From Gammaproteobacteria bacterium (GTDB lineage: Bacteria; Pseudomonadota; Gammaproteobacteria; Pseudomonadales; Cellvibrionaceae), in assembly GCA_004173475.1 (NCBI GenBank), contig SEBU01000007.1, forward strand, positions 174,316 to 238,315: a DNA stretch of 64,000 nt, written 5' to 3'. The notes beneath the pieces were generated by a model. It worked only from the letters and a program-made list of their open reading frames with translations, searched no databases and had not been told where the DNA came from. The first letter of the stretch is position 1. Every line of letters begins with the position of its first letter. Both the position numbers and the translations under genes were made by a program. Positions 34,510-46,926 of the stretch are shown here, piece after piece.

Positions 34510-35165
34510 TCTTGAGCGCCGCCTTGTATTGTGTAGCCAGTATCAGTGAGACAGGATTTCATATAATTAATGTAAGGTTTGATGGAGACGTAACTGTAAG
34601 TGTCATCATAGAACTCTTCCAGCCCATGATTATTCCGAAATGCAGATTCCTGACATTGAATGACGTCCTTATAAACATCAATGTATTTGGCGTGCTTTTT
34701 AATGATATAAAAATGCCCCCCTACAGCCTGTGACGAAGATTTGGAATTTTTACGTGACATACTGAGCAAAAATCTATCGGGTAAAAATCCGTCTTTGCCT
34801 ATCAATTTGAAACCTGCAGATATAAAACATTGGCCATACTCCTTAAATAAGCTTGGCTTTATATCAGATTCTAAAATTTCGCTAATCTCCGTGGCATTAT
34901 TTAAAACCATTTTTGGAAATATTTTTTTAGCACACATTTTTTTGGTTTCTTTAATCTCATCTGCATTTAGATGGGACACGTCCCATATTGTTTGATACAT
35001 GTTTCCATCATTGTCTACAATTGGTATGTCCTCTTCATTTTTTTTAATGTAATAGGCTTCAATGTCATGCACTGGTGACAATCTCGTTTGTATATCGGAA
35101 TCTTTAGCTGACTGAAAAAAGACGAAAGCAAAAACGAGGCATATCACACCAGATAATTTTTTCAT
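34506..35165 (-). CDS. Orphan secreted protein
   Basis: This 219-residue protein has a short signal peptide (MKKLSGVICLVFAFVFFQS) and then a soluble domain with several Cys residues that could form disulfides. I chose the ATG at 35165 over one five codons upstream because it gives a classical signal peptide; neither has a clear ribosome-binding site. The family is not recognised. The region looks more AT-rich than its neighbours, hinting at acquisition. It is the first gene of a two-gene unit with the S9 peptidase. Confidence 0.65.
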   Translation of the reverse strand: MKKLSGVICLVFAFVFFQSAKDSDIQTRLSPVHDIEAYYIKKNEEDIPIVDNDGNMYQTIWDVSHLNADEIKETKKMCAKKIFPKMVLNNATEISEILESDIKPSLFKEYGQCFISAGFKLIGKDGFLPDRFLLSMSRKNSKSSSQAVGGHFYIIKKHAKYIDVYKDVIQCQESAFRNNHGLEEFYDDTYSYVSIKPYINYMKSCLTDTGYTIQGGAQE

Positions 35166-35334
35166 ATTACATGTCTGCATTGTATTGTTAGCATTGGACC
35201 TTTCTAGTCTGACGTCTCAAATTAATTGTATTGTAGCTTTTATGAAGCCTATTTGAAAAATAGGTCGGTCACGGTGTTTTTATTTTTGTCATTTTCCGTT
35301 TTAATGATCACACCTTAGGTTTTTGATATTTAGC

Positions 35335-36651
35335 ATGACCTTCTCTACTTCTATTCTTCAGCAATATCTTCCGACCAGTCACCGCGGTGTTTGGTGGATA
35401 GCCTTGTCTGGGGGTTTGGATTCTTGCGTCTTACTTCATTCGATTGTTGCGTTGAATTTGCTCGTTAAACTGCGTGCGTTGCATATTAATCACCAAATAT
35501 CTCCCAATGCTCGTGAGTGGCAAGAACATTGCGCTGCTCTATGTGCATCTTTAAATATACCTTTTACTGCAGTGAGCGTGACTGTAAAAAATACCGGACG
35601 CGGGATTGAAGATGCAGCTCGCGAAGCGCGCTATGCGGTTTTCGAAGAATACGTGCAAGCGGATGATTATCTTTTAACGGGGCATCATGCAGATGATCAG
35701 GCGGAAACATTGCTGCTACGTTTGATGCGAGGGGCTGGGCCACGTGGTTTGTCTGCCATGGCGCGAGAACGCGTGTTGGGCAAAGGTACCCTGTATCGCC
35801 CGCTATTGAATTTCACCCGTTCTGAATTGGAAAAATATGCGTCTGCCTGTGGTTTGACCTGGGTCGACGATGAGAGCAACAGTGACGATCATTACGACCG
35901 AAACTTCATTCGTAATCAAATCATGCCTGTGTTACGCCGTCGCTGGCCGCACTTCACACAAAAGTGGCAACAAACGTCCGAGCTTTGCGCTGCCAACGAG
36001 CTGCTGATTGAGGAGCTAGCCCAACAAGATTTAATGTTGGCGAACTTTAAACCAAGCCTCGTTGGCACTTGCGTTAGCCTCGAATACCTCGAATCACTAT
36101 CAATCCCACGTCGTCATAATTTGATTCGGGTTTGGTTGCGGGGTCAAGGCTTAAGTACACCGGAACAGCAGCATCTTCAGCAGATTGAGCAGCAACTTAT
36201 CGGTGGCCGACAAGACTCCGAGGCTCAGGTTTCATGGGGCGACGTGAGCTTGAGAGTTTATCGTCAACGTATGTACGCTTTGCCGATCGCGGATACGCTT
36301 CAGATAAGCGCCCCATCCTTTGAGTTCGCAACTGATATTGAAGTCGCTAACAACCTGTGGTTGTCTTTTCATCTTATCCAGTCATCGAATAAGCCGCTTC
36401 TTAAAGATGATCTGCCCAATCTGCATGTCCGCTTCCGGCAGGGTGGAGAACGCTGTCGTCCTGTGGGCCGAGGCCATTCGCAAACTCTTAAACGTTTGCT
36501 TCAGGATTACGGGGTTGAGCCTTGGTTGAGAGAAAGTCTGCCATTAATTTATAGCGACCAAAATTTAGTCGCCGTTGCTGATTTATGGATTTGCGAAGGA
36601 TTTCAAGCCGACTCAGGTTATCGCTTGGACTATGGTCGAAAAGCGGAGTAG
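35335..36651 (+). CDS. tilS: tRNA(Ile)-lysidine synthase TilS
   Basis: TilS converts cytidine 34 of the tRNA(Ile) CAU anticodon to lysidine, so that AUA is read as isoleucine; it is essential. The PP-loop motif SGGLDS is near residue 28, followed by the GHHADDQAETLLLRLMRG motif and the C-terminal tRNA-binding domains with RFRQGGERCRPVGRGHSQTLKRLLQ. I chose the ATG at 35335 rather than a TTG four codons upstream. It is divergent from the orphan secreted-protein gene. Confidence 0.95.
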   Translation: MTFSTSILQQYLPTSHRGVWWIALSGGLDSCVLLHSIVALNLLVKLRALHINHQISPNAREWQEHCAALCASLNIPFTAVSVTVKNTGRGIEDAAREARYAVFEEYVQADDYLLTGHHADDQAETLLLRLMRGAGPRGLSAMARERVLGKGTLYRPLLNFTRSELEKYASACGLTWVDDESNSDDHYDRNFIRNQIMPVLRRRWPHFTQKWQQTSELCAANELLIEELAQQDLMLANFKPSLVGTCVSLEYLESLSIPRRHNLIRVWLRGQGLSTPEQQHLQQIEQQLIGGRQDSEAQVSWGDVSLRVYRQRMYALPIADTLQISAPSFEFATDIEVANNLWLSFHLIQSSNKPLLKDDLPNLHVRFRQGGERCRPVGRGHSQTLKRLLQDYGVEPWLRESLPLIYSDQNLVAVADLWICEGFQADSGYRLDYGRKAE

Positions 36652-36830
36652 ACGAGCGGGCCCCATGCCTCATTTTTATTTATTAGCCGGATAAAAAGCA
36701 CCTTTTCATTGAGCCAACAACCTCTTTCGGGTAGACTGGCGCCCCGTCCTGAAAGATAAACGTCACGCCCCGCAATGGGTGCAAAATTGATCGTTTATCT
36801 CCATCTACTTCGCTTACAGCGCTTAATTAA

Positions 36831-38471
<1,641 letters not shown>

Positions 38472-38494
38472 ATCGTTTCCCCAACGTAATTTAG

Positions 38495-39370
<876 letters not shown>

Positions 39371-39478
39371 CTCGATATAAATAAGCTGAACATTAAAACA
39401 AGTTACATGCATACTCGTTTTTAGATTCAGCAAGTAAGCGAAATTCGAAGAAGACGACATTGAAATAACTGTGGTTGA

Positions 39479-40819
<1,341 letters not shown>

Positions 40820-40832
40820 TCATTGATAAAAA

Positions 40833-40861
40833 TGGAGGTCTTAACCGGCCTCTATTTTTTT
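40833..40861 (+). terminator. Rho-independent terminator after eno
   Basis: GAGGTC/GGCCTC with a TTAACC loop, extended by a G-T and a T-A pair, is followed by a run of T. It ends eight bases before the ftsB start, so some read-through into ftsB is expected. Confidence 0.75.
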
Positions 40862-40868
40862 CGAAAAC

Positions 40869-41171
40869 GTGAAATTTAAATTTATGAAATGGCTCTTCGC
40901 AATTTTGATTCTTTTGCTGCTAGCGCTTCAGTATCGTCTTTGGCAAGGCGAGGGGAGTTATATGCATGCAACAAAGTTGGAGCGAGACATAAAACAGCAG
41001 CAGGCTGAAAATGATCGTATGCGTGAACGTAACCGCATATTGGATGTTGAAGTACAGGATTTAAAATCCGGGGCAGATAGTGTTGAAGAGCGTGCCCGCA
41101 ACGATATTGGAATGATTAAAAAAGATGAAACCTTTTTTATGATTCCCGCCAAGAAAAAAACTGAGCAGTAA
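40869..41171 (+). CDS. ftsB: Cell division protein FtsB
   Basis: FtsB is a bitopic division protein that forms a complex with FtsL and FtsQ at the septum. A short cytoplasmic start and one transmembrane helix (WLFAILILLLLALQYRLW) are followed by a periplasmic coiled coil (about residues 33-75) and the conserved VEERARNDIGMIKKDETFF segment. The start is ambiguous: GTG at 40869 or ATG at 40884, neither with a good ribosome-binding site. It overlaps ispD by one base. Confidence 0.94.
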   Translation: MKFKFMKWLFAILILLLLALQYRLWQGEGSYMHATKLERDIKQQQAENDRMRERNRILDVEVQDLKSGADSVEERARNDIGMIKKDETFFMIPAKKKTEQ

Positions 41172-41887
41172 TGCCGTTATTAACACCTCACCGATATTGG
41201 TTTGTCGTTCCTGCCGCTGGTGTAGGTGCGCGTATGAACGCCGATAAACCTAAACAATATTTGCTGCTAGCCAACAAAACCATTCTTGAACACACATTAT
41301 CTCGTATCTTAGCGTTTCCCGGCCTCGCGGGAATTGTTGTTCCGCTCAGTAAAGATGATAACCGCTGGACTGCATTAACAATCTTGCAACATCCGTTGGT
41401 ACACACCATCCACGGCGGTGAAAGTCGCGCGGATTCTGTGCTTCATGGTCTGAATTATTTAGCGGATAAGGTACACGAATCAGATTGGATTTTGGTGCAC
41501 GATGCAGCTCGTCCCTGTATTACTCTAGAGCGTATTCAAAAACTTTGTGATGAGCTTGCGGAGAGCGAGACTGGTGGAATTTTAGCTGTTCCCGTGAGCG
41601 ATACATTAAAACAGGTCGCTGATAATATCTACATCCAGTCGACCGTTGATCGCAAGCCGCTATGGCAAGCGCAAACTCCGCAAATGTTTCGCTATGGATT
41701 ATTGCGAGATTGTTTAAAAAAAACTATCGACAAAAAACAAAATATCACCGATGAATCTTCCGCAGTGGAATTATGCGGTTATAGATCCCAAGTTGTTGAG
41801 GGCCGAAGTGACAATATTAAAATCACTCGTCCCGATGATTTATTAATGGCGGAATTTATTTTAAATCAGCAAGAGAAACGCTCATGA
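41171..41887 (+). CDS. ispD: 2-C-methyl-D-erythritol 4-phosphate cytidylyltransferase
   Basis: IspD makes CDP-methylerythritol in the MEP isoprenoid pathway. The nucleotide-binding start [19 protein letters not shown], the LVHDAARPC motif and the TDESSAVE motif are intact; 238 residues is normal. It overlaps ftsB by one base and ispF by four (ATGA), so the three genes are translationally coupled. Confidence 0.97.
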   Translation: MPLLTPHRYWFVVPAAGVGARMNADKPKQYLLLANKTILEHTLSRILAFPGLAGIVVPLSKDDNRWTALTILQHPLVHTIHGGESRADSVLHGLNYLADKVHESDWILVHDAARPCITLERIQKLCDELAESETGGILAVPVSDTLKQVADNIYIQSTVDRKPLWQAQTPQMFRYGLLRDCLKKTIDKKQNITDESSAVELCGYRSQVVEGRSDNIKITRPDDLLMAEFILNQQEKRS

Positions 41888-42357
41888 GAATTGGTCAGGG
41901 TTACGATGTTCACGCATTTGGCGACGGCGATAAAATCGTTATCGGCGGAGCAGTAATTCCTCATTCGCGTGGATTGATTGCACATTCGGACGGCGATGTT
42001 TTACTGCATGCATTATGTGATGCGCTTTTAGGAGCTGCCGCACTTGGCGATATTGGTAAACATTTTCCTGATACCGATATGCAATATCGCAATGCTGATA
42101 GTCGTTCCTTGTTGCGCATGGTTTACGGAAAAGTAAAAGCCAAAGGTTGGAAGCTTGAAAACGCTGACATGACAATTGTTGCGCAGAAACCGCGTATGGC
42201 AACTTATATTCCGCACATGGTGCAAAATATTTCGGCAGATTTACTTTGCGATAACGATCAAGTAAATGTTAAGGCAACGACCACCGAAAAGCTTGGTTTC
42301 GCCGGCAGAGAAGAAGGTATAGCCGCTTACGCGGTTGTTCTGCTTTCTAAAATTTAA
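41884..42357 (+). CDS. ispF: 2-C-methyl-D-erythritol 2,4-cyclodiphosphate synthase
   Basis: IspF cyclises CDP-methylerythritol 2-phosphate in the MEP pathway as a zinc-dependent trimer. Metal ligands are in GYDVHAF, with [11 protein letters not shown] and [11 protein letters not shown] also intact. Length (157 residues) is normal. A terminator hairpin follows before truD. Confidence 0.97.
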   Translation: MRIGQGYDVHAFGDGDKIVIGGAVIPHSRGLIAHSDGDVLLHALCDALLGAAALGDIGKHFPDTDMQYRNADSRSLLRMVYGKVKAKGWKLENADMTIVAQKPRMATYIPHMVQNISADLLCDNDQVNVKATTTEKLGFAGREEGIAAYAVVLLSKI

Positions 42358-42374
42358 AACTATTACACCTCCGT

Positions 42375-42408
42375 AATCCAATGCTCTTAATCTGAGTATT
42401 GGATTTTT
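42375..42408 (+). terminator. Terminator between ispF and truD
   Basis: A 12-bp stem with one G-T pair (AATCCAATGCTC / GAGTATTGGATT), loop of seven bases, ends in a T-run. Confidence 0.8.
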
Positions 42409-42433
42409 CATTTCTCCCCTTTAGATATTTTTT

Positions 42434-43420
42434 ATGCAGCCAGTTTTTTCTTTGGATTTTCCCTACGCATACGGCCACCCGACCGCCACTGCAAGCTTTC
42501 GTGTTAAACCTGAAGATTTTCAGGTCGATGAAAATTTGGGGTTTGAACCAACGGGAGAGGGCGAGCATGCGTATCTTCATGTATGGAAACGAGGGGAGAA
42601 TACAGCCTGGGTGGCAGAGAGAATTGCAGAGCTCGCGAAGGTTGCTGTGATGGATGTTGGTTATTGTGGGCGCAAGGATCGTCACGCGGTGACTACTCAA
42701 TGGTTTAGTATTTATCTACCCAAAAAAGAGTTTGAACCGGATTGGGATTTGCTGAATAGCGATTCCATTAAAGTACTCTCTAAAAATCGTCACCAACATA
42801 AACTGCGACGCGGCGATCATCAATCAAATCAATTTAAGATATGCCTGCGCGACTTTGTTGTTGAAAATAAGCCAGCATTCGAGGAAAAAATTGAAGATAT
42901 ATTACGCATCGGTGTGCCTAATTATTACGGAGAACAACGTTTCGGCCGTGGTGGAAATAATTTAGTCGAGGCTCACGCGATTTTGGTAGAAAGTAAAAAA
43001 GTTCGCGATAAGCAAAAACGCGGGCTAATGTTATCGGCAGCACGTTCGTATTTATTTAATCAAGTCGTGGCTGCGCGTGTTTTAGACAATACCTGGAAAG
43101 AAATTTTATCTGGCGAGCCAGAAGCATTTCCATCCGCACCCCTGTGGGGACGCGGGCGATCAACAGCTACCTTATACACACTGGCGGTCGAGACCAAGGT
43201 TATGGAAAATTGGGCGAGCTGGACGAATGGTCTTGAGCACGCAGGCTTATCACAGGAGCGCCGTGCTCTAGCGCTTAAGCCGGAAGCAGCCAGCTGGCGA
43301 TGGCTTGAGCAGGATTTAGAAGTGAACTTTACATTAGGGAGTGGCGAGTTTGCGACCACAATATTACGTGAGCTGGCTGTTTTACATTCGGCATTAAAAA
43401 CAGAAACCGTGTCCGTGTGA
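42434..43420 (+). CDS. truD: tRNA pseudouridine(13) synthase TruD
   Basis: TruD forms pseudouridine 13 in tRNA(Glu). The catalytic Asp lies in the motif GRKDRHAVTTQWFSI, and the VPNYYGEQRFGRGGNN motif is intact. The C-terminal part has the expected NGLEHAGLSQERRAL segment. Length 328 is normal. In E. coli and Pseudomonas surE follows truD; here pcm follows directly. Confidence 0.95.
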   Translation: MQPVFSLDFPYAYGHPTATASFRVKPEDFQVDENLGFEPTGEGEHAYLHVWKRGENTAWVAERIAELAKVAVMDVGYCGRKDRHAVTTQWFSIYLPKKEFEPDWDLLNSDSIKVLSKNRHQHKLRRGDHQSNQFKICLRDFVVENKPAFEEKIEDILRIGVPNYYGEQRFGRGGNNLVEAHAILVESKKVRDKQKRGLMLSAARSYLFNQVVAARVLDNTWKEILSGEPEAFPSAPLWGRGRSTATLYTLAVETKVMENWASWTNGLEHAGLSQERRALALKPEAASWRWLEQDLEVNFTLGSGEFATTILRELAVLHSALKTETVSV

Positions 43421-43492
43421 TATAGTTCGTCGGCTAATGATAATTAACTGTGTTTATTTTTTAGTAAAAATGATGAGCGAAGGGGTCCGTTA

Positions 43493-44164
43493 GTGAGTGA
43501 CTTAATGTTGCAGGGTGTAGGCATGACCTCAGCTCGAACTCGCGACCGTTTAATCCAACGGTTGGTTGAGCAGGGCGTAACGAACATGCGTGTTCTGGAT
43601 GTGATGCGCAATACACCTCGCCATATTTTTCTCGATGAAGCACTCGCACATCGCGCTTACGAAGACACAGCTTTGCCTATCGGCCATGGCCAAACATTAT
43701 CCCAACCTTACACGGTCGCGCGTATGACAGAAATTTTGTTGGGCGCAGCAGGTAAATTGGAAAAAGTTCTTGAGGTAGGGACTGGGTCCGGATACCAAAC
43801 CACGGTTCTTGCCCAACTGGTACCTCATGTCTATAGCGTTGAACGCATAAAGCCGCTTCAGGAAAAAGCTCGCGAACGGTTACGCCAACTAGGTTTACGA
43901 AATGTAAGCTTACGTCACGCGGATGGTGGCTTCGGTTGGCCGGAGATGGGGCCCTATCAGGGCATACTTAGTACCGCAGCGCCACATGCTGTGCCACAGG
44001 ATTTGGTAAGACAACTGGCACCGTCCGGTGTGCTGGTTATTCCTATTGGTGGAAAAGAGCAACATCTGCATCTCATCATGCGTGACGGAGATTCGGATAA
44101 TTTTGTCACTCGTATCATCGAACCGGTAAAGTTTGTTCCCCTTGTATCAGGCACCTCTCGTTAA
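43493..44164 (+). CDS. pcm: Protein-L-isoaspartate O-methyltransferase
   Basis: Pcm methylates isoaspartyl residues in aged proteins so that they can be repaired. The SAM-binding motif [16 protein letters not shown], the [15 protein letters not shown] motif and the C-terminal PVKFVPL motif are intact. The GTG start is preceded by AAGGGG. It starts 72 bases after truD, so the surE gene usual at this site is missing. The 240 bases after it (44165-44404) are very AT-rich and hold no gene; they probably contain the nlpD promoter. Confidence 0.96.
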   Translation: MSDLMLQGVGMTSARTRDRLIQRLVEQGVTNMRVLDVMRNTPRHIFLDEALAHRAYEDTALPIGHGQTLSQPYTVARMTEILLGAAGKLEKVLEVGTGSGYQTTVLAQLVPHVYSVERIKPLQEKARERLRQLGLRNVSLRHADGGFGWPEMGPYQGILSTAAPHAVPQDLVRQLAPSGVLVIPIGGKEQHLHLIMRDGDSDNFVTRIIEPVKFVPLVSGTSR

Positions 44165-44404
44165 AAATATCTACAACCCTCCTCACGGCTCCTACAATGT
44201 AACTTTCCATCAGATGGAGTGCGCCTTGATCTTGTGCAAACCGGTTACACAAAATAGGAAGAAAATACCCATTTAATTAGGAATTAACCACTGCTGGTGC
44301 ACATTTATATAAATATATTAGATAATTTTACAATAAATTTTCTATATTTAGCTCTAAAAGTTATATATATGATTAAAAAACAACCTAAGCGTCTGTGATG
44401 TGGT

Positions 44405-45208
44405 ATGACAGGAAAACCTCGTAATAGTTCAGTAACCACTTTAACCGTGGCCATTATATTGATCGCAAACGTGTTTTTACATTCTTGCTCTTCCAAGCCT
44501 TCGGCGCCTGTAGCAGAGCGATCCTCCCAAGCATTTTATAAAGGCAAAACTCATTCGGTTTCGCGCGGGGAAACCTTATATTCGGTTGCTTGGCGCTATG
44601 GGCTGGATGTAAAAGAATTAGCGGTTTATAACGGTATTAAGTCCCCATTTACTATTTACCCAGGCCAGAAAATCCGCATCGATATTCGAACAGGTAATGC
44701 CGCTCTCGCTAGGCGGCCGTCCGCAGACGACGCTAAGGTTACTGAAAGTGAATCGCCAAGCGAATCTGGTCTTGACCGTTCAAAAAACCGATCAAATGAG
44801 GTTAAAAATATATCAAAAACCCAGATTTTTTATAGCCCACTTAAGTGGCATTGGCCGTCTGCAGGCCAGCCAATTGCTTTTTTTTTGGGCGATTCTGGCG
44901 TAAATAAAGGTATTGATATTGGCGGTAAATTGGGAGAGCCTGTGCTTGCAGCAGCGTCTGGGCGGGTTGTTTACGCGGGGGGCGGGCTTAGCGGGTACGG
45001 TAATTTGCTCATTATAAAACACAGTGAAGTCTTCTTGAGTGCTTACGCACATAACAACAAATTGTTGGTAAAAGAAGGAGATTTTATTAAAGGTGGGCAA
45101 CATATTGCCGATATGGGTTCAAGCGGTACTGATAGAGTTAAGCTTCACTTTGAGATTCGTAGCGAAGGTAGCCCGGTGGATCCACTGAGATACTTGCCCA
45201 AGCGATAA
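44405..45208 (+). CDS. nlpD: NlpD-like lipoprotein, LysM and degenerate M23 domains
   Basis: NlpD activates the amidase AmiC at the division septum. A lipobox-like HSC (about residue 28) is followed by a LysM peptidoglycan-binding domain (THSVSRGETLYSVAWRYGL, about residues 48-100) and a C-terminal LytM/M23 domain. The M23 metal ligands are not conserved: NKGIDIG lacks the usual His, and KLHFEIR replaces HLHFEIR. As in known NlpD proteins it is therefore probably an activator, not an enzyme. It precedes rpoS, as in most gammaproteobacteria, and the main rpoS promoter often lies inside nlpD. Confidence 0.92.
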   Translation: MTGKPRNSSVTTLTVAIILIANVFLHSCSSKPSAPVAERSSQAFYKGKTHSVSRGETLYSVAWRYGLDVKELAVYNGIKSPFTIYPGQKIRIDIRTGNAALARRPSADDAKVTESESPSESGLDRSKNRSNEVKNISKTQIFYSPLKWHWPSAGQPIAFFLGDSGVNKGIDIGGKLGEPVLAAASGRVVYAGGGLSGYGNLLIIKHSEVFLSAYAHNNKLLVKEGDFIKGGQHIADMGSSGTDRVKLHFEIRSEGSPVDPLRYLPKR

Positions 45209-45314
45209 AAGAGTTCACACATTCGATAAGTAAAGATAAGAGGGGTCTGTGAAGCGACTCGACAACCTGATCCAAGAACAAGAAGTAGGCTGAAGGGAAA
45301 GTATAGCTTGGGCA

Positions 45315-45338
45315 AGCTAACGCTCACACACGTTAGCT
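45315..45338 (+). other. Hairpin in the rpoS leader
   Basis: AGCTAACG (45315-45322) and CGTTAGCT (45331-45338) form a perfect 8-bp stem around an 8-base loop, 15 bases before the rpoS ribosome-binding site AAGGGG (45354-45359). It could shape rpoS translation or act as a weak terminator for nlpD. Confidence 0.5.
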
Positions 45339-45366
45339 CAATTTTACGATTTTAAGGGGCTGAAAA

Positions 45367-46371
45367 ATGACTTTGCAAACTAAAGAATCAAGCGTATTTG
45401 ACCGTGATGACGTGTTCATGCCGCAGGACGTTGATTTCGATGAAAGTGATATGTTACTTACGGATGAAGAAGAAGTACCGAAGGCGACACGCTCAGCAGG
45501 AATTGGTGAACGAATCATTGATGACAAGTTCAATAAAACCCTCGACGCAACTCAAATTTATTTAAATGAAATCGGTTTCTCCCCCTTATTGAGTGCTGAA
45601 GAAGAAGTGTTCTTCGCACGTAAAGCGTTGAAAGGTGATGAAGCTGCCCGCAAACGCATGATTGAAAGCAACCTTCGTTTAGTTGTGAAAATTTCTCGTC
45701 GTTATGTAAACCGCGGTTTAGCACTTCTCGATTTAATCGAGGAAGGCAATTTAGGTTTAATCCGCGCGGTTGAAAAATTTGACCCCGAACGCGGTTTCCG
45801 TTTTTCTACCTATGCAACCTGGTGGATTCGTCAAACCATCGAACGTGCGATCATGAACCAAACTCGCACCATTCGTTTGCCAATTCATGTTGTAAAAGAA
45901 TTGAATATTTATTTGCGTGCAGCTCGCGAACTTTCGCAAAAGCTGGATCATGAACCATCTCCCGAAGAAATTGCACACTTGCTTGAGAAACCTGTTGCCG
46001 ATGTTGAGCGCATGTTGAGCTTGAATGAGCGTGTGACTTCAATCGATACCCCTATTGGTCCATCATCTGATCGCACTATCGTTGACACCATTGCCGACAC
46101 ACACGTATCTGATCCTGCAACGATTCTGCAAGATCGCGATTTGACGATGAGTTTGGACTCTTGGTTAGACGAGCTTACTGAAAAGCAACGTGAAGTGCTT
46201 TCACGCCGTTTTGGATTGCGTGGTCACGAAGTTAGCACCTTGGAAGAAGTAGGTCATGAAATTGGTTTGACGCGTGAACGTGTTCGCCAAATTCAAGTAG
46301 AAGCTTTAAAACGTCTGCGTGACATTATGGAAAAACAAGGTTTGGATAGCGCAGCATTGTTTAGCGCCTAA
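45367..46371 (+). CDS. rpoS: RNA polymerase sigma factor RpoS
   Basis: RpoS is the general stress and stationary-phase sigma factor. Region 1.2 ([21 protein letters not shown]), region 2 ([40 protein letters not shown]) and region 4 ([28 protein letters not shown]) are all intact. Length (334 residues) matches Pseudomonas RpoS. AAGGGG precedes the ATG. A UUCG-tetraloop terminator follows. Confidence 0.97.
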   Translation: MTLQTKESSVFDRDDVFMPQDVDFDESDMLLTDEEEVPKATRSAGIGERIIDDKFNKTLDATQIYLNEIGFSPLLSAEEEVFFARKALKGDEAARKRMIESNLRLVVKISRRYVNRGLALLDLIEEGNLGLIRAVEKFDPERGFRFSTYATWWIRQTIERAIMNQTRTIRLPIHVVKELNIYLRAARELSQKLDHEPSPEEIAHLLEKPVADVERMLSLNERVTSIDTPIGPSSDRTIVDTIADTHVSDPATILQDRDLTMSLDSWLDELTEKQREVLSRRFGLRGHEVSTLEEVGHEIGLTRERVRQIQVEALKRLRDIMEKQGLDSAALFSA

Positions 46372-46389
46372 TTACTACTGATTTAAAGT

Positions 46390-46415
46390 AAAGGCAGCTT
46401 CGGCTGCCTTTTTTG
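46390..46415 (+). terminator. rpoS terminator
   Basis: A 9-bp stem AAAGGCAGC / GCTGCCTTT capped by a TTCG tetraloop is followed by further T. Confidence 0.9.
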
Positions 46416-46436
46416 TATCTGCGAATTGTGGGCAAT

Positions 46437-46459
46437 AAAAAACCGCGACTAGCGCGGTT
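46437..46459 (-). terminator. fdxA terminator
   Basis: On the minus strand AACCGCG / CGCGGTT around a CTAGT loop is followed by a T-run, closing the mutS-fdxA transcript against rpoS. Confidence 0.8.
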
Positions 46460-46496
46460 CTCGATACCTTCGTTAATATCGATCAAGTTTTTTCGA

Positions 46497-46820
46497 TTAA
46501 CGCTCCAGGTATTGAATCTTGCCTGGCACGCCATCCCATTGTTCTGCATCAGCAGGGGACTCTTTAATCTCGGTAATGTTTGGCCAGATTTCTGCGAGCT
46601 CAGCATTTAGTTTGAGGAATTCGGATTGATCTTCCGGCAGCTCATCTTCAGAGAAAATCGCGCCAACCGGGCACTCTGGCTCACACAATGCACAATCGAT
46701 ACATTCGTCTGGATGAATTACCAGAAAATTGGGGCCTTCGTAGAAACAATCTACCGGGCAGACTTCCACACAATCTGTGTGCTTACACTTAATGCAGTTT
46801 TCCCCAACAACAAAAGTCAT
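46497..46820 (-). CDS. fdxA: Ferredoxin FdxA, 7Fe type
   Basis: This 107-residue ferredoxin has the N-terminal 3Fe-4S/4Fe-4S cysteine pattern ([17 protein letters not shown]) and the second motif [12 protein letters not shown], followed by the long C-terminal extension typical of Pseudomonas/Azotobacter FdxA. It carries electrons for unknown partners. GGGAG precedes the ATG. It lies 106 bases downstream of mutS on the same strand, and convergent with rpoS. Confidence 0.96.
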   Translation of the reverse strand: MTFVVGENCIKCKHTDCVEVCPVDCFYEGPNFLVIHPDECIDCALCEPECPVGAIFSEDELPEDQSEFLKLNAELAEIWPNITEIKESPADAEQWDGVPGKIQYLER

Positions 46821-46926
46821 AGTTGACTCCCCAAACGACTAAAAATAATGACTATATAAAGAAGCGCGCATTCTAAACAGGCTGGGCCATTTTGGATAGC
46901 AGTTTGCGCGCGGAGTTCCCATGAGT

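Noticed and set aside
42399..42650. Alternative frame overlapping the start of truD
   Set aside because: The truD frame carries the TruD catalytic motif; this one has none.
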